Source: Trueperella bialowiezensis (lineage in GTDB: Bacteria > Actinomycetota > Actinomycetes > Actinomycetales > Actinomycetaceae). From it: a stretch of 64,000 bases of DNA. Shown piece after piece: positions 19,088 to 29,520 of the stretch; position 1 is the stretch's first letter, and each line of letters begins with the position of its first letter. The DNA lies in assembly GCF_900637955.1 (NCBI RefSeq), contig NZ_LR134476.1:62001-126000 (forward strand). Direction: 5' to 3'. The position numbers were made by a program, and so were the translations under genes. The notes below the pieces were generated by a model that was not told the DNA's origin, searched no databases, and was given only the letters and a program-made list of their open reading frames with translations.

Positions 19088-20071
19088 ATGGCCACCTTAA
19101 CAGCAGTGGTTAAAGACGAGCTTGCCGCGGTGTTTCCGCGCGTGATCTCGTCAATCACCGCGGAAGTTTCGGTGATGCTCCGATTCGCGGGCGGCCTCCA
19201 TATCAACAATGGCATCGTCACGTTACAAGCCGAGTTCGACCATCCGGGCGCAGCGCGCCACCTGTGTGATCTTGTCAAAATGTTGTTCAGCTTCGATGCT
19301 GATTTGCTCGTGCTCAAAAACTCGAGTCGGGCAGGCAACACCTACGTTGTGCGGATTGCCCAAGATGGCGAACGAACGGCTCGGCGCCTCGGTATTCTCG
19401 ATCCTCATGGCCGGCTTGTCCGCGGACTTCCACCACAGATCGTCAGCGGGTCGAAAGCGGATGCGTCGGCTGCCTGGCGAGGCGCGTTTCTCGCCCGCGG
19501 CACGCTGTTGGAACCGGGGCGCAACTCCGCGTTAGAAATCGTCTGCCCCTCGCTGGAAGCCGCATACGGGATTGGTGGTTTAGCGCGCCGATTGGGCATC
19601 ACGTATCGTGCTCGTGAAGCCCGCGGCTCATTCCGGGTTGATATCCGGGAAGGCGATGCGATTTCCGACATGCTCACCCGCATGGGTGCCAATGATTCGG
19701 TTCTGCGCTGGGAGAACCTGCGTACCGAACGTGAAGTGCACGGGCAAGCTAATCGGCTAGCGAATTTCGACGACGCCAACATGCGCAGGTCAGCCGACGC
19801 CGCCGTCGTCGCTGTTATCCGAGTTAAGCGCGCTTTTGAGATCCTTGGCGACGACGTGCCCGATAACCTTCGCGAGGTTGGCGAAACACGTATTAAGTTT
19901 CCTGAAGATTCTCTCAACATGCTTGGAGATCGTCTTAACCCGCCAGCGACGAAAGATGCGGTTGCCGGCCGCCTACGCCGTCTGAACACGATGGCAGATA
20001 AGCGGGCCACCGAACTCGGTATACCAACCACCATGGATGCGGTCACTGACGCGCAACGCAAGCGCTCATAA
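19088..20071 (+). CDS. whiA: WhiA DNA-binding regulator
   Basis: A 327-residue WhiA homologue: an N-terminal domain related to LAGLIDADG homing endonucleases (AAVFPRVISSITAEVSVMLRFAGGLH) and a C-terminal helix-turn-helix (FEILGDDVPDNLREVGETRIKFPEDSLNMLGDRL). In Streptomyces WhiA with WhiB drives sporulation septation; in other Gram-positives it affects division and chromosome segregation. The ATG follows AGGAGGAAAG-like sequence (GGAGGAAAG, 19079-19087). Third gene of the rapZ-yvcK-whiA cluster, with ~70 bases separating it from yvcK. Confidence 0.95.
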   Translation: MATLTAVVKDELAAVFPRVISSITAEVSVMLRFAGGLHINNGIVTLQAEFDHPGAARHLCDLVKMLFSFDADLLVLKNSSRAGNTYVVRIAQDGERTARRLGILDPHGRLVRGLPPQIVSGSKADASAAWRGAFLARGTLLEPGRNSALEIVCPSLEAAYGIGGLARRLGITYRAREARGSFRVDIREGDAISDMLTRMGANDSVLRWENLRTEREVHGQANRLANFDDANMRRSADAAVVAVIRVKRAFEILGDDVPDNLREVGETRIKFPEDSLNMLGDRLNPPATKDAVAGRLRRLNTMADKRATELGIPTTMDAVTDAQRKRS

Positions 20072-20270
20072 AAATAGAGGTTTTTCACAGCTTCTAAGCC
20101 ATGCGTGAAAGCCTGTTCATAGTTCGGCTTTAGTCCCTAGTGATTCGCCAAACAGCGGGTAAGATTGACCTGAAACGAGAGCGGCCACGCGAGAGGCGAG
20201 CCCGATAATCGTTGCGGGAAAACCCGTGAATCCATAAGCAACGTGTGGAAGCCCCACACAAGGAGGATAA

Positions 20271-21278
<1,008 letters not shown>

Positions 21279-21295
21279 ATTCATTACGTGATCCC

Positions 21296-21328
21296 GGTGC
21301 CCGCACATGACCAGCATGTGCGGGCACC
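21296..21328 (+). other. Intercistronic hairpin between gap and pgk
   Basis: A perfect 14-bp inverted repeat (21296-21309 and 21315-21328) with a 5-base loop ACCAG, 17 bases after the gap stop. The stem is followed by TGCACAAAG, not by a T tract, so it does not look like a simple intrinsic terminator. It may stabilise the gap message or partly reduce read-through into pgk. Confidence 0.75.
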
Positions 21329-21364
21329 TGCACAAAGCCAGTAGCTCACATATTAGGAGGACAG

Positions 21365-22558
21365 ATGAGGACCATCGATTCGCTCGGCGATCTTGCCGGC
21401 AAAAAGGTCTTCGTTCGATCGGATTTTAACGTTCCGCTCGACGACGCCAAGAACATTACTGACGACGGCCGTATTCGCGCCGCTCTTCCCACACTCACCC
21501 GCCTGATTGACGCCGGTGCGAAGGTTATCGTATCCGCGCACCTTGGCCGCCCGAAGGGTAAGGTAAACCCAGATTTTTCGCTTGCGCCTGTGGCCAAGCG
21601 GCTCGGTGAACTGCTTGGCAAAGACGTCAAGCTCGCCACCGACACGGTAGGGGAGTCGGCAAAGGAACTGACGAGCGCCATGGAAGATGGCGACGTCGTC
21701 CTGTTGGAAAACGTTCGTTTTGATCCGCGCGAAGATTCGAAAGTTGATGCCGAGCGTGAAGAGCTGGCGAAGGAATACGCTGCGCTAGCAGATGTCTTCG
21801 TGTCTGACGGCTTCGGCGTTGTCCACCGCAAGCAGGCCTCCGTCTATGACATCGCCAAAGAGCTGCCGTCCGCTGCTGGCGAGCTCGTATTCAAGGAAAT
21901 CGACTCGTTGTCGAAGGCCACGGATAACCCGGCACGCCCGTACACGGTTGTGCTCGGCGGTTCGAAGGTCTCCGACAAGCTCGGAGTGATCGAAAACCTG
22001 CTGGAAAAGGCAGACCGCCTACTGATTGGCGGTGGCATGGCGTACACGTTCATGAAGGCCATGGGCAACGAGGTCGGCGCCTCCCTTCTCGAGGAAGATT
22101 TCGTGGAGAAGGCTGGCGAGTACTTGAAGAAAGCGAAGGAAGCGGGAGTCGAACTGCTGCTTCCGGTTGACAACGTCACCGCCCCGACCTTCGATGCGAA
22201 GGCTCCAGCTTCGATCTATGACACGGGTGCAATGCCGGAAGGCGAAATGGGCCTCGACATCGGTCCGGAAACCCGCGAAGTTTACGCTAAGGCAATCGCC
22301 GAGTCGAAGACAGTCGTGTGGAACGGTCCCATGGGCGTGTTCGAATTCCCTGCGTTTGCCAAGGGTACGGCAGCGATCGCTGCGGCGATGGAAAACGCTG
22401 AAGGCTACACGATCGTGGGCGGCGGCGATTCCGCTGCGGCCGTACGTACCCTCGGTTTTGACGAAAGCAAGTTTGATCATATTTCCACCGGTGGTGGCGC
22501 TTCCCTCGAATACCTCGAGGGTAAAGAACTCCCCGGTATCGCGGTTTTGGAGGATTAA
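21365..22558 (+). CDS. pgk: Phosphoglycerate kinase
   Basis: Transfers phosphate from 1,3-bisphosphoglycerate to ADP in glycolysis; 397 residues. The signature [14 protein letters not shown] is near residue 15, the substrate-site His/Arg motif SAHLGRPKG near 58, [11 protein letters not shown] near 118 and the nucleotide-binding [11 protein letters not shown] near 355. The ribosome site AGGAGGACAG lies directly before the ATG. The stop overlaps the tpiA start (TAATG), implying translational coupling. Confidence 0.98.
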   Translation: MRTIDSLGDLAGKKVFVRSDFNVPLDDAKNITDDGRIRAALPTLTRLIDAGAKVIVSAHLGRPKGKVNPDFSLAPVAKRLGELLGKDVKLATDTVGESAKELTSAMEDGDVVLLENVRFDPREDSKVDAEREELAKEYAALADVFVSDGFGVVHRKQASVYDIAKELPSAAGELVFKEIDSLSKATDNPARPYTVVLGGSKVSDKLGVIENLLEKADRLLIGGGMAYTFMKAMGNEVGASLLEEDFVEKAGEYLKKAKEAGVELLLPVDNVTAPTFDAKAPASIYDTGAMPEGEMGLDIGPETREVYAKAIAESKTVVWNGPMGVFEFPAFAKGTAAIAAAMENAEGYTIVGGGDSAAAVRTLGFDESKFDHISTGGGASLEYLEGKELPGIAVLED

Positions 22559-23334
22559 TGACACGCACACCACTCATGGCAGGCAACTGGAAGATGAACC
22601 TCGACCACCTCGAGGCTATTTCACTGGTCCAGAAGCTCGCAGTGACGCTCAATGATCTGAAGCACGATTTTTCTAAGACGGAAGCAGCCGTCATCGTGCC
22701 GTTCACGGATATTCGTTCGGTGCAGACCCTTGTCGACGCCGAGGAGCTCCAGATCGCCTACGGCGCTCAGGATGTGTCGATCCACGATTCAGGTGCTTAC
22801 ACCGGCGAGATTTCGACGGGCATGCTGACGAAGCTTGGCTGCACGTACGTCGTCGTCGGACATTCGGAGCGCCGGGAATACCACGGGGAGTCGAACGAAC
22901 TGGTCGGCAAGAAAGCCAAGAAGGTCCTCGATGCGGGCATGACCCCGATCATGTGCTGCGGCGAGGCCCTCGAGGTGCGCAAGGAAGGCAAGCAGGTTGA
23001 GTTTGTGCTTGACCAGATCGAGAAGATGCTTGCAGGTTTGAGCGCTGAAGAAGTTGCCAAGTCTGTGATCGCTTACGAGCCCATCTGGGCGATCGGCACC
23101 GGCGAGGTCGCCACTCCGGAAGACGCGCAGGAAGTCTGCGGCGCTATCCGCACGAAGATTGGCGAGCTCTACGACGACGCGACGGCCGAGTCTGTGCGTA
23201 TCCAGTATGGCGGCTCAGTCAAGTCGTCGAACGTCAAGGACATCATGGCTCAGCCGGATGTTGACGGCGCGCTTGTGGGCGGAGCATCGCTCGATGCCGA
23301 AGAGTTCGCAAAGATTGTGACCTTCAAGGCCTAG
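22558..23334 (+). CDS. tpiA: Triosephosphate isomerase
   Basis: Interconverts dihydroxyacetone phosphate and glyceraldehyde-3-phosphate; 258 residues. Seen: substrate-binding NWKMN (residues ~9-13), the catalytic-His motif GHSERR (~101), the catalytic-Glu motif [10 protein letters not shown] (~171) and the phosphate-binding YGGSV and GALVGGASL near the end. Overlaps the pgk stop by one base and is followed by a strong terminator. Confidence 0.98.
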   Translation: MTRTPLMAGNWKMNLDHLEAISLVQKLAVTLNDLKHDFSKTEAAVIVPFTDIRSVQTLVDAEELQIAYGAQDVSIHDSGAYTGEISTGMLTKLGCTYVVVGHSERREYHGESNELVGKKAKKVLDAGMTPIMCCGEALEVRKEGKQVEFVLDQIEKMLAGLSAEEVAKSVIAYEPIWAIGTGEVATPEDAQEVCGAIRTKIGELYDDATAESVRIQYGGSVKSSNVKDIMAQPDVDGALVGGASLDAEEFAKIVTFKA

Positions 23335-23354
23335 CCGAGATAACTATCACAGCG

Positions 23355-23389
23355 ACGGTGGGGGTGCAGTTTAGAAGCGCCCCCACTTT
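23355..23389 (+). terminator. Intrinsic terminator after tpiA
   Basis: A 10-bp G/C-rich stem (23358-23367 with 23377-23386, one wobble) and a 9-base loop, followed by TTTC. It separates the glycolytic run from secG. Confidence 0.75.
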
Positions 23390-23440
23390 CTGCTATACAC
23401 TGTACGGGTAGCTACACGACTTAACGAAAAGTGATGGATT

Positions 23441-23686
23441 GTGAAGGTTCTTCTGACTATCTGCGTGGTCCTGCTGGTGATCACGAGCTTGTTGCTCATC
23501 GGCTCGATTTTGCTCCACAAGGGCCGTGGCGGCGGTATTTCTGACGTCTTTGGTGGAGGTATTTCCACATCGATGCGCTCGTCTGGTGTCGCGGAACGTA
23601 ACCTGAACCGGATCACCGTGGGAATCGCGCTTGTGTGGACGGCCTGCATTGTTCTCATTGGTCTGATCACGAAGATCCAGTCCTAG
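23441..23686 (+). CDS. secG: Preprotein translocase subunit SecG
   Basis: Small accessory subunit of the SecYEG channel. The 81 residues contain two hydrophobic helices (ILTICVVLLVITSLLLIGSI-type near residues 4-24, and VGIALVWTACIVLIGLI near 58-75), with the loop HKGRGGGISDVFGGG between them, typical of SecG. The start is GTG. It is located after tpiA as in many actinobacteria. It is convergent with opcA, and the two stop codons overlap. Confidence 0.94.
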   Translation: MKVLLTICVVLLVITSLLLIGSILLHKGRGGGISDVFGGGISTSMRSSGVAERNLNRITVGIALVWTACIVLIGLITKIQS

Positions 23687-24603
23687 TTAAGCAACGCGAG
23701 CCCTTCGCGTAGTACGGCTGCGAATTCAAGATCGTCGTTGACTGTTCGTAGCTCTTCGATGAGTTGCGCTTGCAAGGTGCGCATCGGCATCGCAACCTGA
23801 AGGTCAGCCCTGTCTGGCCGGGATATGATTGCGACGTCGCCATCCTGTGGCCGTGAGATACTCAGCGATCCTGACTCCCGGCAAAGCTCTACCGAATCAA
23901 TCCCGGCTGTTTCCCGATGTTCAAGATGTACTGGCACGCCGAGCCTGAGGGCAAGCCATCCAGCGAGCAAGTTAGCTCCACCCCGGCTTGTGTTTCCGTG
24001 AACGAAGGCTTCGGTCACCGGTTCGTAGGGAGCCTCGTTGAGCAGGGCTGCAAGCTGTGACCGCCAAAGAGTAATTCCCGCCCAGGTCAGATCGGTATCG
24101 CCGGGTTGACGGTGTTGTGCCAGTGCAGTCAAGGCTGCTACCGGATTCCGAGTGGAATTAGCGTTGGTGATTCGGCGAGTAGAAACACGCCCAAGGCTGG
24201 TCTGGGAAGGATTTTTTGGAGCTTCTTGTACCCACCAGGTGAACACCGGAGCGTCGGACAGCAGCAATGGCAATACGAGCGACACCTCATTTTGGCCCGC
24301 CCCGTTATACGGCCGTAAGATCACCACTTCAGCAACGCCTACGTCTTCTTTCAGCATGATCTCAGCATCGAGCCGCGGCTTACCATCATCGCTTGTGGCG
24401 TCTGGCATGAGCACGATGACTCGCAGGGGATGGGCTTGAGCAACATCGACGGCGGAGTCAACTACTGCGCGTACGCCGTCGTCGTTTCTCACGACGGCGA
24501 TAAGGTTCAGCACCTTGCCGAGTGCGCTAGAACCGCCGAGGTCGCGAATGCGTTCAAGTTCTCGTGCGACCTCAGCCGATGTCGTATTAGTCAAAGTAGT
24601 CAT
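23683..24603 (-). CDS. opcA: OpcA, glucose-6-phosphate dehydrogenase assembly/activator protein
   Basis: A 306-residue OpcA homologue. OpcA is needed for full activity of Zwf in cyanobacteria and actinobacteria; it may act as a redox-sensitive allosteric effector. Recognisable features are the N-terminal RVLNLIAVV-like segment (GKVLNLIAVVRN), HPLRVIVLMPD, EVVILRPYNG and the DAPVFTWWVQEAP region followed by NSTRNPVAALTALA. It lies directly after zwf (9 bases) at the end of the leftward tkt-tal-zwf-opcA run. No 6-phosphogluconolactonase gene follows, although pgl is often next to opcA. Confidence 0.93.
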   Translation of the reverse strand: MTTLTNTTSAEVARELERIRDLGGSSALGKVLNLIAVVRNDDGVRAVVDSAVDVAQAHPLRVIVLMPDATSDDGKPRLDAEIMLKEDVGVAEVVILRPYNGAGQNEVSLVLPLLLSDAPVFTWWVQEAPKNPSQTSLGRVSTRRITNANSTRNPVAALTALAQHRQPGDTDLTWAGITLWRSQLAALLNEAPYEPVTEAFVHGNTSRGGANLLAGWLALRLGVPVHLEHRETAGIDSVELCRESGSLSISRPQDGDVAIISRPDRADLQVAMPMRTLQAQLIEELRTVNDDLEFAAVLREGLALLN

Positions 24604-24612
24604 CGTGATCTC

Positions 24613-26151
24613 CTATAGCCTGCGCCAAGCCCGGCCGTCGCCAGCCAGCATGTCATCTGCAGAAGGTGGCCCCCACGAGCCGGGATCGTAGGTGTCCAGC
24701 GGCCGTGATGTGTTCTCCCAATAATTCGTCACTTGATCGATGAGCGCCCACGACAGTTCAACCTCGTTTTGCTGTGGAAACAGGGGAGGGTCACCGAGTA
24801 GGACGTCGAGGATGAGCCGCTCGTAGGCTTCCGGCGCATATTCGGTGAACGCGTGGCCGTAGCCGAAATCCATCGTCACATCACGAAGCAGCATGTGTGC
24901 ACCAGGAACTTTTGACCCGAAGCGTAACGTGACCCCTTCTTCCGGCTGGATGCGGATAACCAGCGTGTTGGAACCCATGGCGGCGGTTTGTTCCGCAGTA
25001 AACGGCAGGAACGGTGGGCGTTTGAACTCCAGCGCCACCTCCGTGACCCGCCTGCCTAGCCGTTTACCCGCACGCAAATAGAATGGCACGCCAGCCCACC
25101 TGCGTGTATCAATACCGAGGCGCAACGCCGCGTAGGTATCCGTACGCGAGCCCGCGGCCACGCCTTCTTCGTCGAGGTAACCGGTGACGAACGTGCCACC
25201 TTGCCAACCTTCCGAATACTGTGCGAAGACGGACGAATCAGCAGGACTTCCAAGCAGGTGGGTAGCCTTGAGTACCTTTTCCTTTTCGATGCGCAGCGCC
25301 TCGGCGTCAAACGCTGTGGGCTCTTCCATCGCGATTAGTGCAAGCAGCTGCAATAGGTGATTCTGGATGACATCGCGAGCTGCTCCAACGCCGTCGTAAT
25401 AACCGGCACGCGAACCGATACCGATATCCTCGGCCATCGTAATCTGCACGTGGTCAACGTGGGCGTTGTTCCACAGCGGTTCGAACAGTTCGTTTGCGAA
25501 ACGCAGTGCCAAAATGTTTTGGACGGTCTCTTTGCCAAGATAGTGGTCGATCCGGAAGATCGATTCGGGGCGAAAAACATGTGAGACGACGGCGTCAAGC
25601 TCGCGTGCCGACTGTAAATCGTGGCCGAAAGGCTTTTCGATGACCACGCGGCGCCAACCCTCGTCCTGGTTATCGAGCCCGGCATCTTTGAGCTGTTGCA
25701 ACACCTGAGGGAAAAGACCAGGCGGGATGGCAAGGTAGAAAGCATAGTTTCCACCCGTGCCACGCTCAACACTCGCCCGAGCTAATTCTGCTTTGAGCTG
25801 GCGATATGTGTCCGGGCTGTCATAATTGCCTTGGATCGCCCGGAATCCGCCCATGAGCTGGGCAAGCGTGGTCTCATCAATGCCCGTTTTCGCGCCGGAA
25901 CGAATCGCGTCTTCGACCCAGGCAGAAAGATCGTCAATACCCTTTTTCGGCCGGGCAACTCCGAAGAGTGTGAACGACGGCGGCAGCAAACCGCGGTGTG
26001 CCAGATCGTAGATAGCAGGAAGGATTTTCTTGTGCGAAAGGTCGCCGGTAATCCCAAACAGGACAAGTCCGTTCGGGCCTGCTACTCGCTGCATGCGCGT
26101 ATCTGTATCTGAAATAAGCGGATTAACCCACTCGTGAGATTCCATAACCAT
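24613..26151 (-). CDS. zwf: Glucose-6-phosphate 1-dehydrogenase
   Basis: First enzyme of the oxidative pentose phosphate pathway, making 6-phosphogluconolactone and NADPH. Length is 512 residues. Seen: the N-terminal dinucleotide fold LVLFGITGDLSHKK (Ile where Ala is commoner), EKPFGHDLQSA, and the active-site signature RIDHYLGKE. Two starts three codons apart, ATG at 26151 and at 26145, are possible. It is separated from the upstream tal by a terminator-like hairpin with very little room for its own promoter. Confidence 0.97.
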   Translation of the reverse strand: MVMESHEWVNPLISDTDTRMQRVAGPNGLVLFGITGDLSHKKILPAIYDLAHRGLLPPSFTLFGVARPKKGIDDLSAWVEDAIRSGAKTGIDETTLAQLMGGFRAIQGNYDSPDTYRQLKAELARASVERGTGGNYAFYLAIPPGLFPQVLQQLKDAGLDNQDEGWRRVVIEKPFGHDLQSARELDAVVSHVFRPESIFRIDHYLGKETVQNILALRFANELFEPLWNNAHVDHVQITMAEDIGIGSRAGYYDGVGAARDVIQNHLLQLLALIAMEEPTAFDAEALRIEKEKVLKATHLLGSPADSSVFAQYSEGWQGGTFVTGYLDEEGVAAGSRTDTYAALRLGIDTRRWAGVPFYLRAGKRLGRRVTEVALEFKRPPFLPFTAEQTAAMGSNTLVIRIQPEEGVTLRFGSKVPGAHMLLRDVTMDFGYGHAFTEYAPEAYERLILDVLLGDPPLFPQQNEVELSWALIDQVTNYWENTSRPLDTYDPGSWGPPSADDMLAGDGRAWRRL

Positions 26152-26169
26152 CCGTCCGCACTATCGCCG

Positions 26170-26208
26170 TAAAACACGTGCAGGGTGACCCGTGGAGCCA
26201 CCCTGCAC
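26170..26208 (-). terminator. Terminator-like hairpin between tal and zwf
   Basis: On the minus strand a perfect 10-bp stem (26199-26208 with 26178-26187) with an 11-base loop is followed by GTGTTTTACG. It lies just after the tal stop and ~25 bases before the zwf start, so it may limit rather than stop transcription into zwf-opcA. Confidence 0.7.
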
Positions 26209-26222
26209 GAAAGGAGTTTACC

Positions 26223-27323
26223 TTATTGACCCATCGCGTCTTGAACTGCGTGAACGAGATCTTCCCACGAGTCGTTGAACCTTTCGATTCCCTCATCTTC
26301 TAGGTGGTCGAACACGTCTTCCAGATCGATACCAAGGCGAAGAATGTGGTCGAGAGTGTTCCGAGCCGCCTCGATATTCGGGCGAATCGTATCCCCGTTC
26401 AGATCTGCCTGTTCTTTGACCGCCCACAGCGTGCTTTCTGGCATCGTGTTGATGACGTGGCGTGCCACGAGCTGGTCAACGTACATGGTGGGGGAGTAGT
26501 CAGGATTCTTTACGCTCGTGGATGCAAAGAGTGGGCGTTGAATGTTCGCACCCTCATCTTCCAGATCGCGGAAGCGCACCGAATCAACAAAGTTCTCGAG
26601 GAACACACCGTATGCCGCTCGAGCATTGGCCACTCCGGCCTTACCCCGCATCTCCAGGGCACTCTGGCCGCCGATCTTCTCCAGCCGTTCGTCAATTTCC
26701 GTGTCGACACGCGAGACGAAGAAGGACGCCACCGAGTGGATCTTGGTGAGGTCTAGACCCTTCTTTTCTGCAAGCTCCAGGCCGCTGAGGTAGGCGTCGA
26801 TCACCTGCTGGTAGCGCTCCAGCGAAAAGATCAGAGTAACGTTCACCGAAATGCCCTCGGCAATCGCATCACGGATTGCCGGGAGGGCCGATTTGGTGGC
26901 CGGGATCTTGATCATCGCGTTCGGCCGGTCGACTTTCGCCCACAACGCCTTAGCTTGGTCCAATGTGGCCTGCGGATGGCGGGCGAGGCGAGGATCAACC
27001 TCGATTGACACGCGTCCGTTGTATCCGCCGGTCGAGTCGTACAGGTCTGTGAAAAGATCACAGGCACGCCGCACGTCGGCAGTGGTGAGCTCGGCAATGA
27101 TCTCTTCAGCTCCGAGGCCTTCATCTGCGAGCCGGCTGACATCCGAGCGGTATTCCGCGGAGTCGGAGATGGCCGCTTCAAAAATCGTGGGGTTAGTGGT
27201 GACACCCGACACGAGGTGATTGTTGATGAGATCGGAGAGATTACCCGAGTTGAGGCGGTCGCGTGACAGGTCGTCAAGCCAGATCGACACGCCGAGGTCT
27301 GACAGTTCGTATAGTTTGCTCAT
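26223..27323 (-). CDS. tal: Transaldolase
   Basis: Non-oxidative pentose phosphate enzyme transferring a dihydroxyacetone unit; 366 residues, the long actinobacterial class. The N-terminal SIWLDDLSRDRL, the early motif VSGVTTNPTIFEAAI and the Schiff-base Lys in MIKIPATKSALPAI are visible, followed by SVNVTLIFSLERY. Its start overlaps the tkt stop (ATGA), so translation is coupled. Confidence 0.97.
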   Translation of the reverse strand: MSKLYELSDLGVSIWLDDLSRDRLNSGNLSDLINNHLVSGVTTNPTIFEAAISDSAEYRSDVSRLADEGLGAEEIIAELTTADVRRACDLFTDLYDSTGGYNGRVSIEVDPRLARHPQATLDQAKALWAKVDRPNAMIKIPATKSALPAIRDAIAEGISVNVTLIFSLERYQQVIDAYLSGLELAEKKGLDLTKIHSVASFFVSRVDTEIDERLEKIGGQSALEMRGKAGVANARAAYGVFLENFVDSVRFRDLEDEGANIQRPLFASTSVKNPDYSPTMYVDQLVARHVINTMPESTLWAVKEQADLNGDTIRPNIEAARNTLDHILRLGIDLEDVFDHLEDEGIERFNDSWEDLVHAVQDAMGQ

Positions 27324-29422
27324 GATGTTTCCCCATCGTTAGCGCTGGTGGTTTGCTTGATTGATTGCCGTGCGCTGTTGGCAACGTTGTCGGCATTCAT
27401 CCCGTACTTGTCGAGAAGATAAGTGCCCGATGCTGATTCACCGTAGTGATCTATTCCTACTGTACGCCCATAATCGCCAACGATCCCCTTCCATCCGAAA
27501 GTTAACCCAGCCTCAACAGAGACCCTGGCTTTAACGTGGGATGGGATAACGGATTCACGGTAGTCGGCGTCTTGCTCGTAGAACCATTCGACACACGGCA
27601 TGGACACCACGCGGGCGCCGATGCCGTCTTCGGCAAGTTTCTCACGGGCCTCGAGAGCTACGGCCACTTCGGAGCCGGTGGCGATAATGACGACGTCGAT
27701 CTTTTCGGCGTCCGCGAGGACGTATCCGCCGCGCAGCACGCCTTCAGCGCTCGCCACCCCGCCCTCGCCGCGGTCGAACACGGGCAGGTTCTGGCGCGAG
27801 AGTACGAGTCCGGCTGGACGATCTGTGCGTTCGAGGATGCCGCGCCAGGCGTAGGCGGTCTCATTCGCGTCTGCCGGGCGGACGACGTCGAAGTTCGGGA
27901 TTGCTCGATACGACCACAGGTGTTCGATCGGCTGGTGAGTGGGGCCGTCTTCGCCCACGCCCACTGAATCGTGGGTGAGGATGAAAATCGACGGCGTCTT
28001 CATCAGCGCAGCCAACCGGATCGAGGGGCGCATGTAGTCGGAAAAGACGAAGAAGGTGGCGCCGTAGCTACGGCTCAGTCCGTGCAGCGTGATCCCGTTG
28101 ACGATCCCTGCCATCGCGTGTTCGCGCACACCAAAGTGGATGTTGCGCCCGTACTTGTTGCCCTGGAACATCTTTGACGAACGCTCCACGGGCATGAAGG
28201 ACTCATATCCTTGCATGTAGGTAAGATTCGAGCCGGCCAAATCAGCCGAGCCGCCCCACAGCTCTGGGAGAACCTCGGCGAGCGAGTTCAGCACTTTGCC
28301 AGACGCGGCGCGTGTAGCTAAGGACTCACCTGCTTCGAACTGGGGAAGGTTCTCAGTCCAGCCCTCGGGAAGCCGCCCGGCAAGGACCCGGTCAAGCAGT
28401 TCCTTGCTTTGCGGATTCTTCTTTTCCCACGAGTCCGCTTTGGCCTCCCATTCGCTGCGGTACCTGCTCGCGTTCGCGGCAGCCTGCGCGCGGGTGTGCG
28501 CGAGCACCTCGGGGTCGATGTGGAAAGTCTTATCGGGGTCAAGGCCGAGGATCTCTTTCGTGGCCCGAATTTCGGCGTCGCCGAGTGCAGAACCGTGCGA
28601 AGCGCCGGTGTTCTGTGCGTTAGGGGCTGGCCAAGCGATGATGGTCGACAGCCGAATAAGCGAGGGCTTGTCCGTCACTTGCTGTGCCTTGACGATCGCG
28701 TCGTAGAGCGCGACGACGTCTTCTTCGTAGTCGCCGTCGTTCACCCAGTCAACGTGCTGTGTGTGCCAACCGTATGCTTGGTAGCGTTTTTCGACGTCCT
28801 CGGAGAACGTGATCGACGTGTCATCCTCAATAGAAATCTGGTTGTCGTCCCAAATAACGATGAGATTGCCAAGGTTCTGTGTGCCTGCAAGAGACGAGGC
28901 TTCTGCCGTGATGCCTTCTTGAATACAGCCATCGCCCACGATGCAGTACACGTGGTTGTCGAAAATGCTCTCACCATCCGGGGTATCCGGATCGTACAGA
29001 CCGTGGGCGCGACGCGAGGCCATCGCCATGCCAACCGCCGATGCGAAACCCTGCCCGAGCGGGCCAGTCGTCATCTCCACGCCCTTGGTATGCCGATATT
29101 CCGGATGGCCTGGAGTTGCCGAACCCTCGGTGCGCAACGCTTTCAGATCGTCCATCTCCAAGCCGGCACCGGCCAAGAAAAGCTGAACGTACTGGGTAAG
29201 CGAGGAGTGCCCAGCGGAAAGAATGAAGCGATCTCTACCGAGCCATTCGTGATCAGCCGGATCGTGCCGCATGACCTTCTGATAGAGGAGATAAGCTGCG
29301 GGAGCCAGCGAAAGAGCGGCCCCGGGATGGCCATTACCTACCTTTTGGACTGCGTCTGCCGCGAGCACGCGTGCGGTGTCGACCGCCTTTTGATCTAGCG
29401 CGCTCCAGTCGAAGGTCGTCAT
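27320..29422 (-). CDS. tkt: Transketolase
   Basis: Thiamine-diphosphate enzyme of the pentose phosphate pathway; 700 residues. Visible: GNGHPGAALSLAP, the diphosphate-binding motif IVGDGCIQEGITAEASSLAG ending in the Mg2+ region DDNQISID-like DDNQISIE, THDSVGVGEDGPTHQPIEHL in the pyrimidine domain, and the C-terminal domain ATGSEVAVALEA. The start at 29422 (MTTFDWSAL) has AAGGAG on the minus strand; the frame extends further upstream but that part is not family-like. Divergent from xerD and first gene of tkt-tal-(zwf-opcA). Confidence 0.97.
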   Translation of the reverse strand: MTTFDWSALDQKAVDTARVLAADAVQKVGNGHPGAALSLAPAAYLLYQKVMRHDPADHEWLGRDRFILSAGHSSLTQYVQLFLAGAGLEMDDLKALRTEGSATPGHPEYRHTKGVEMTTGPLGQGFASAVGMAMASRRAHGLYDPDTPDGESIFDNHVYCIVGDGCIQEGITAEASSLAGTQNLGNLIVIWDDNQISIEDDTSITFSEDVEKRYQAYGWHTQHVDWVNDGDYEEDVVALYDAIVKAQQVTDKPSLIRLSTIIAWPAPNAQNTGASHGSALGDAEIRATKEILGLDPDKTFHIDPEVLAHTRAQAAANASRYRSEWEAKADSWEKKNPQSKELLDRVLAGRLPEGWTENLPQFEAGESLATRAASGKVLNSLAEVLPELWGGSADLAGSNLTYMQGYESFMPVERSSKMFQGNKYGRNIHFGVREHAMAGIVNGITLHGLSRSYGATFFVFSDYMRPSIRLAALMKTPSIFILTHDSVGVGEDGPTHQPIEHLWSYRAIPNFDVVRPADANETAYAWRGILERTDRPAGLVLSRQNLPVFDRGEGGVASAEGVLRGGYVLADAEKIDVVIIATGSEVAVALEAREKLAEDGIGARVVSMPCVEWFYEQDADYRESVIPSHVKARVSVEAGLTFGWKGIVGDYGRTVGIDHYGESASGTYLLDKYGMNADNVANSARQSIKQTTSANDGETS

Positions 29423-29520
29423 TAATTTTCTCCTTAGGGTTAACTGGCACTGACACTCGGTGCCACTATGATCAATCCTACTGGCTAACGCAAGCAAATC
29501 TGGAAGGGAGGCGAACGTGA

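Noticed and set aside
28409-29398. 329-codon open frame antisense to tkt
   Set aside because: Lies wholly within tkt, which has all transketolase motifs.
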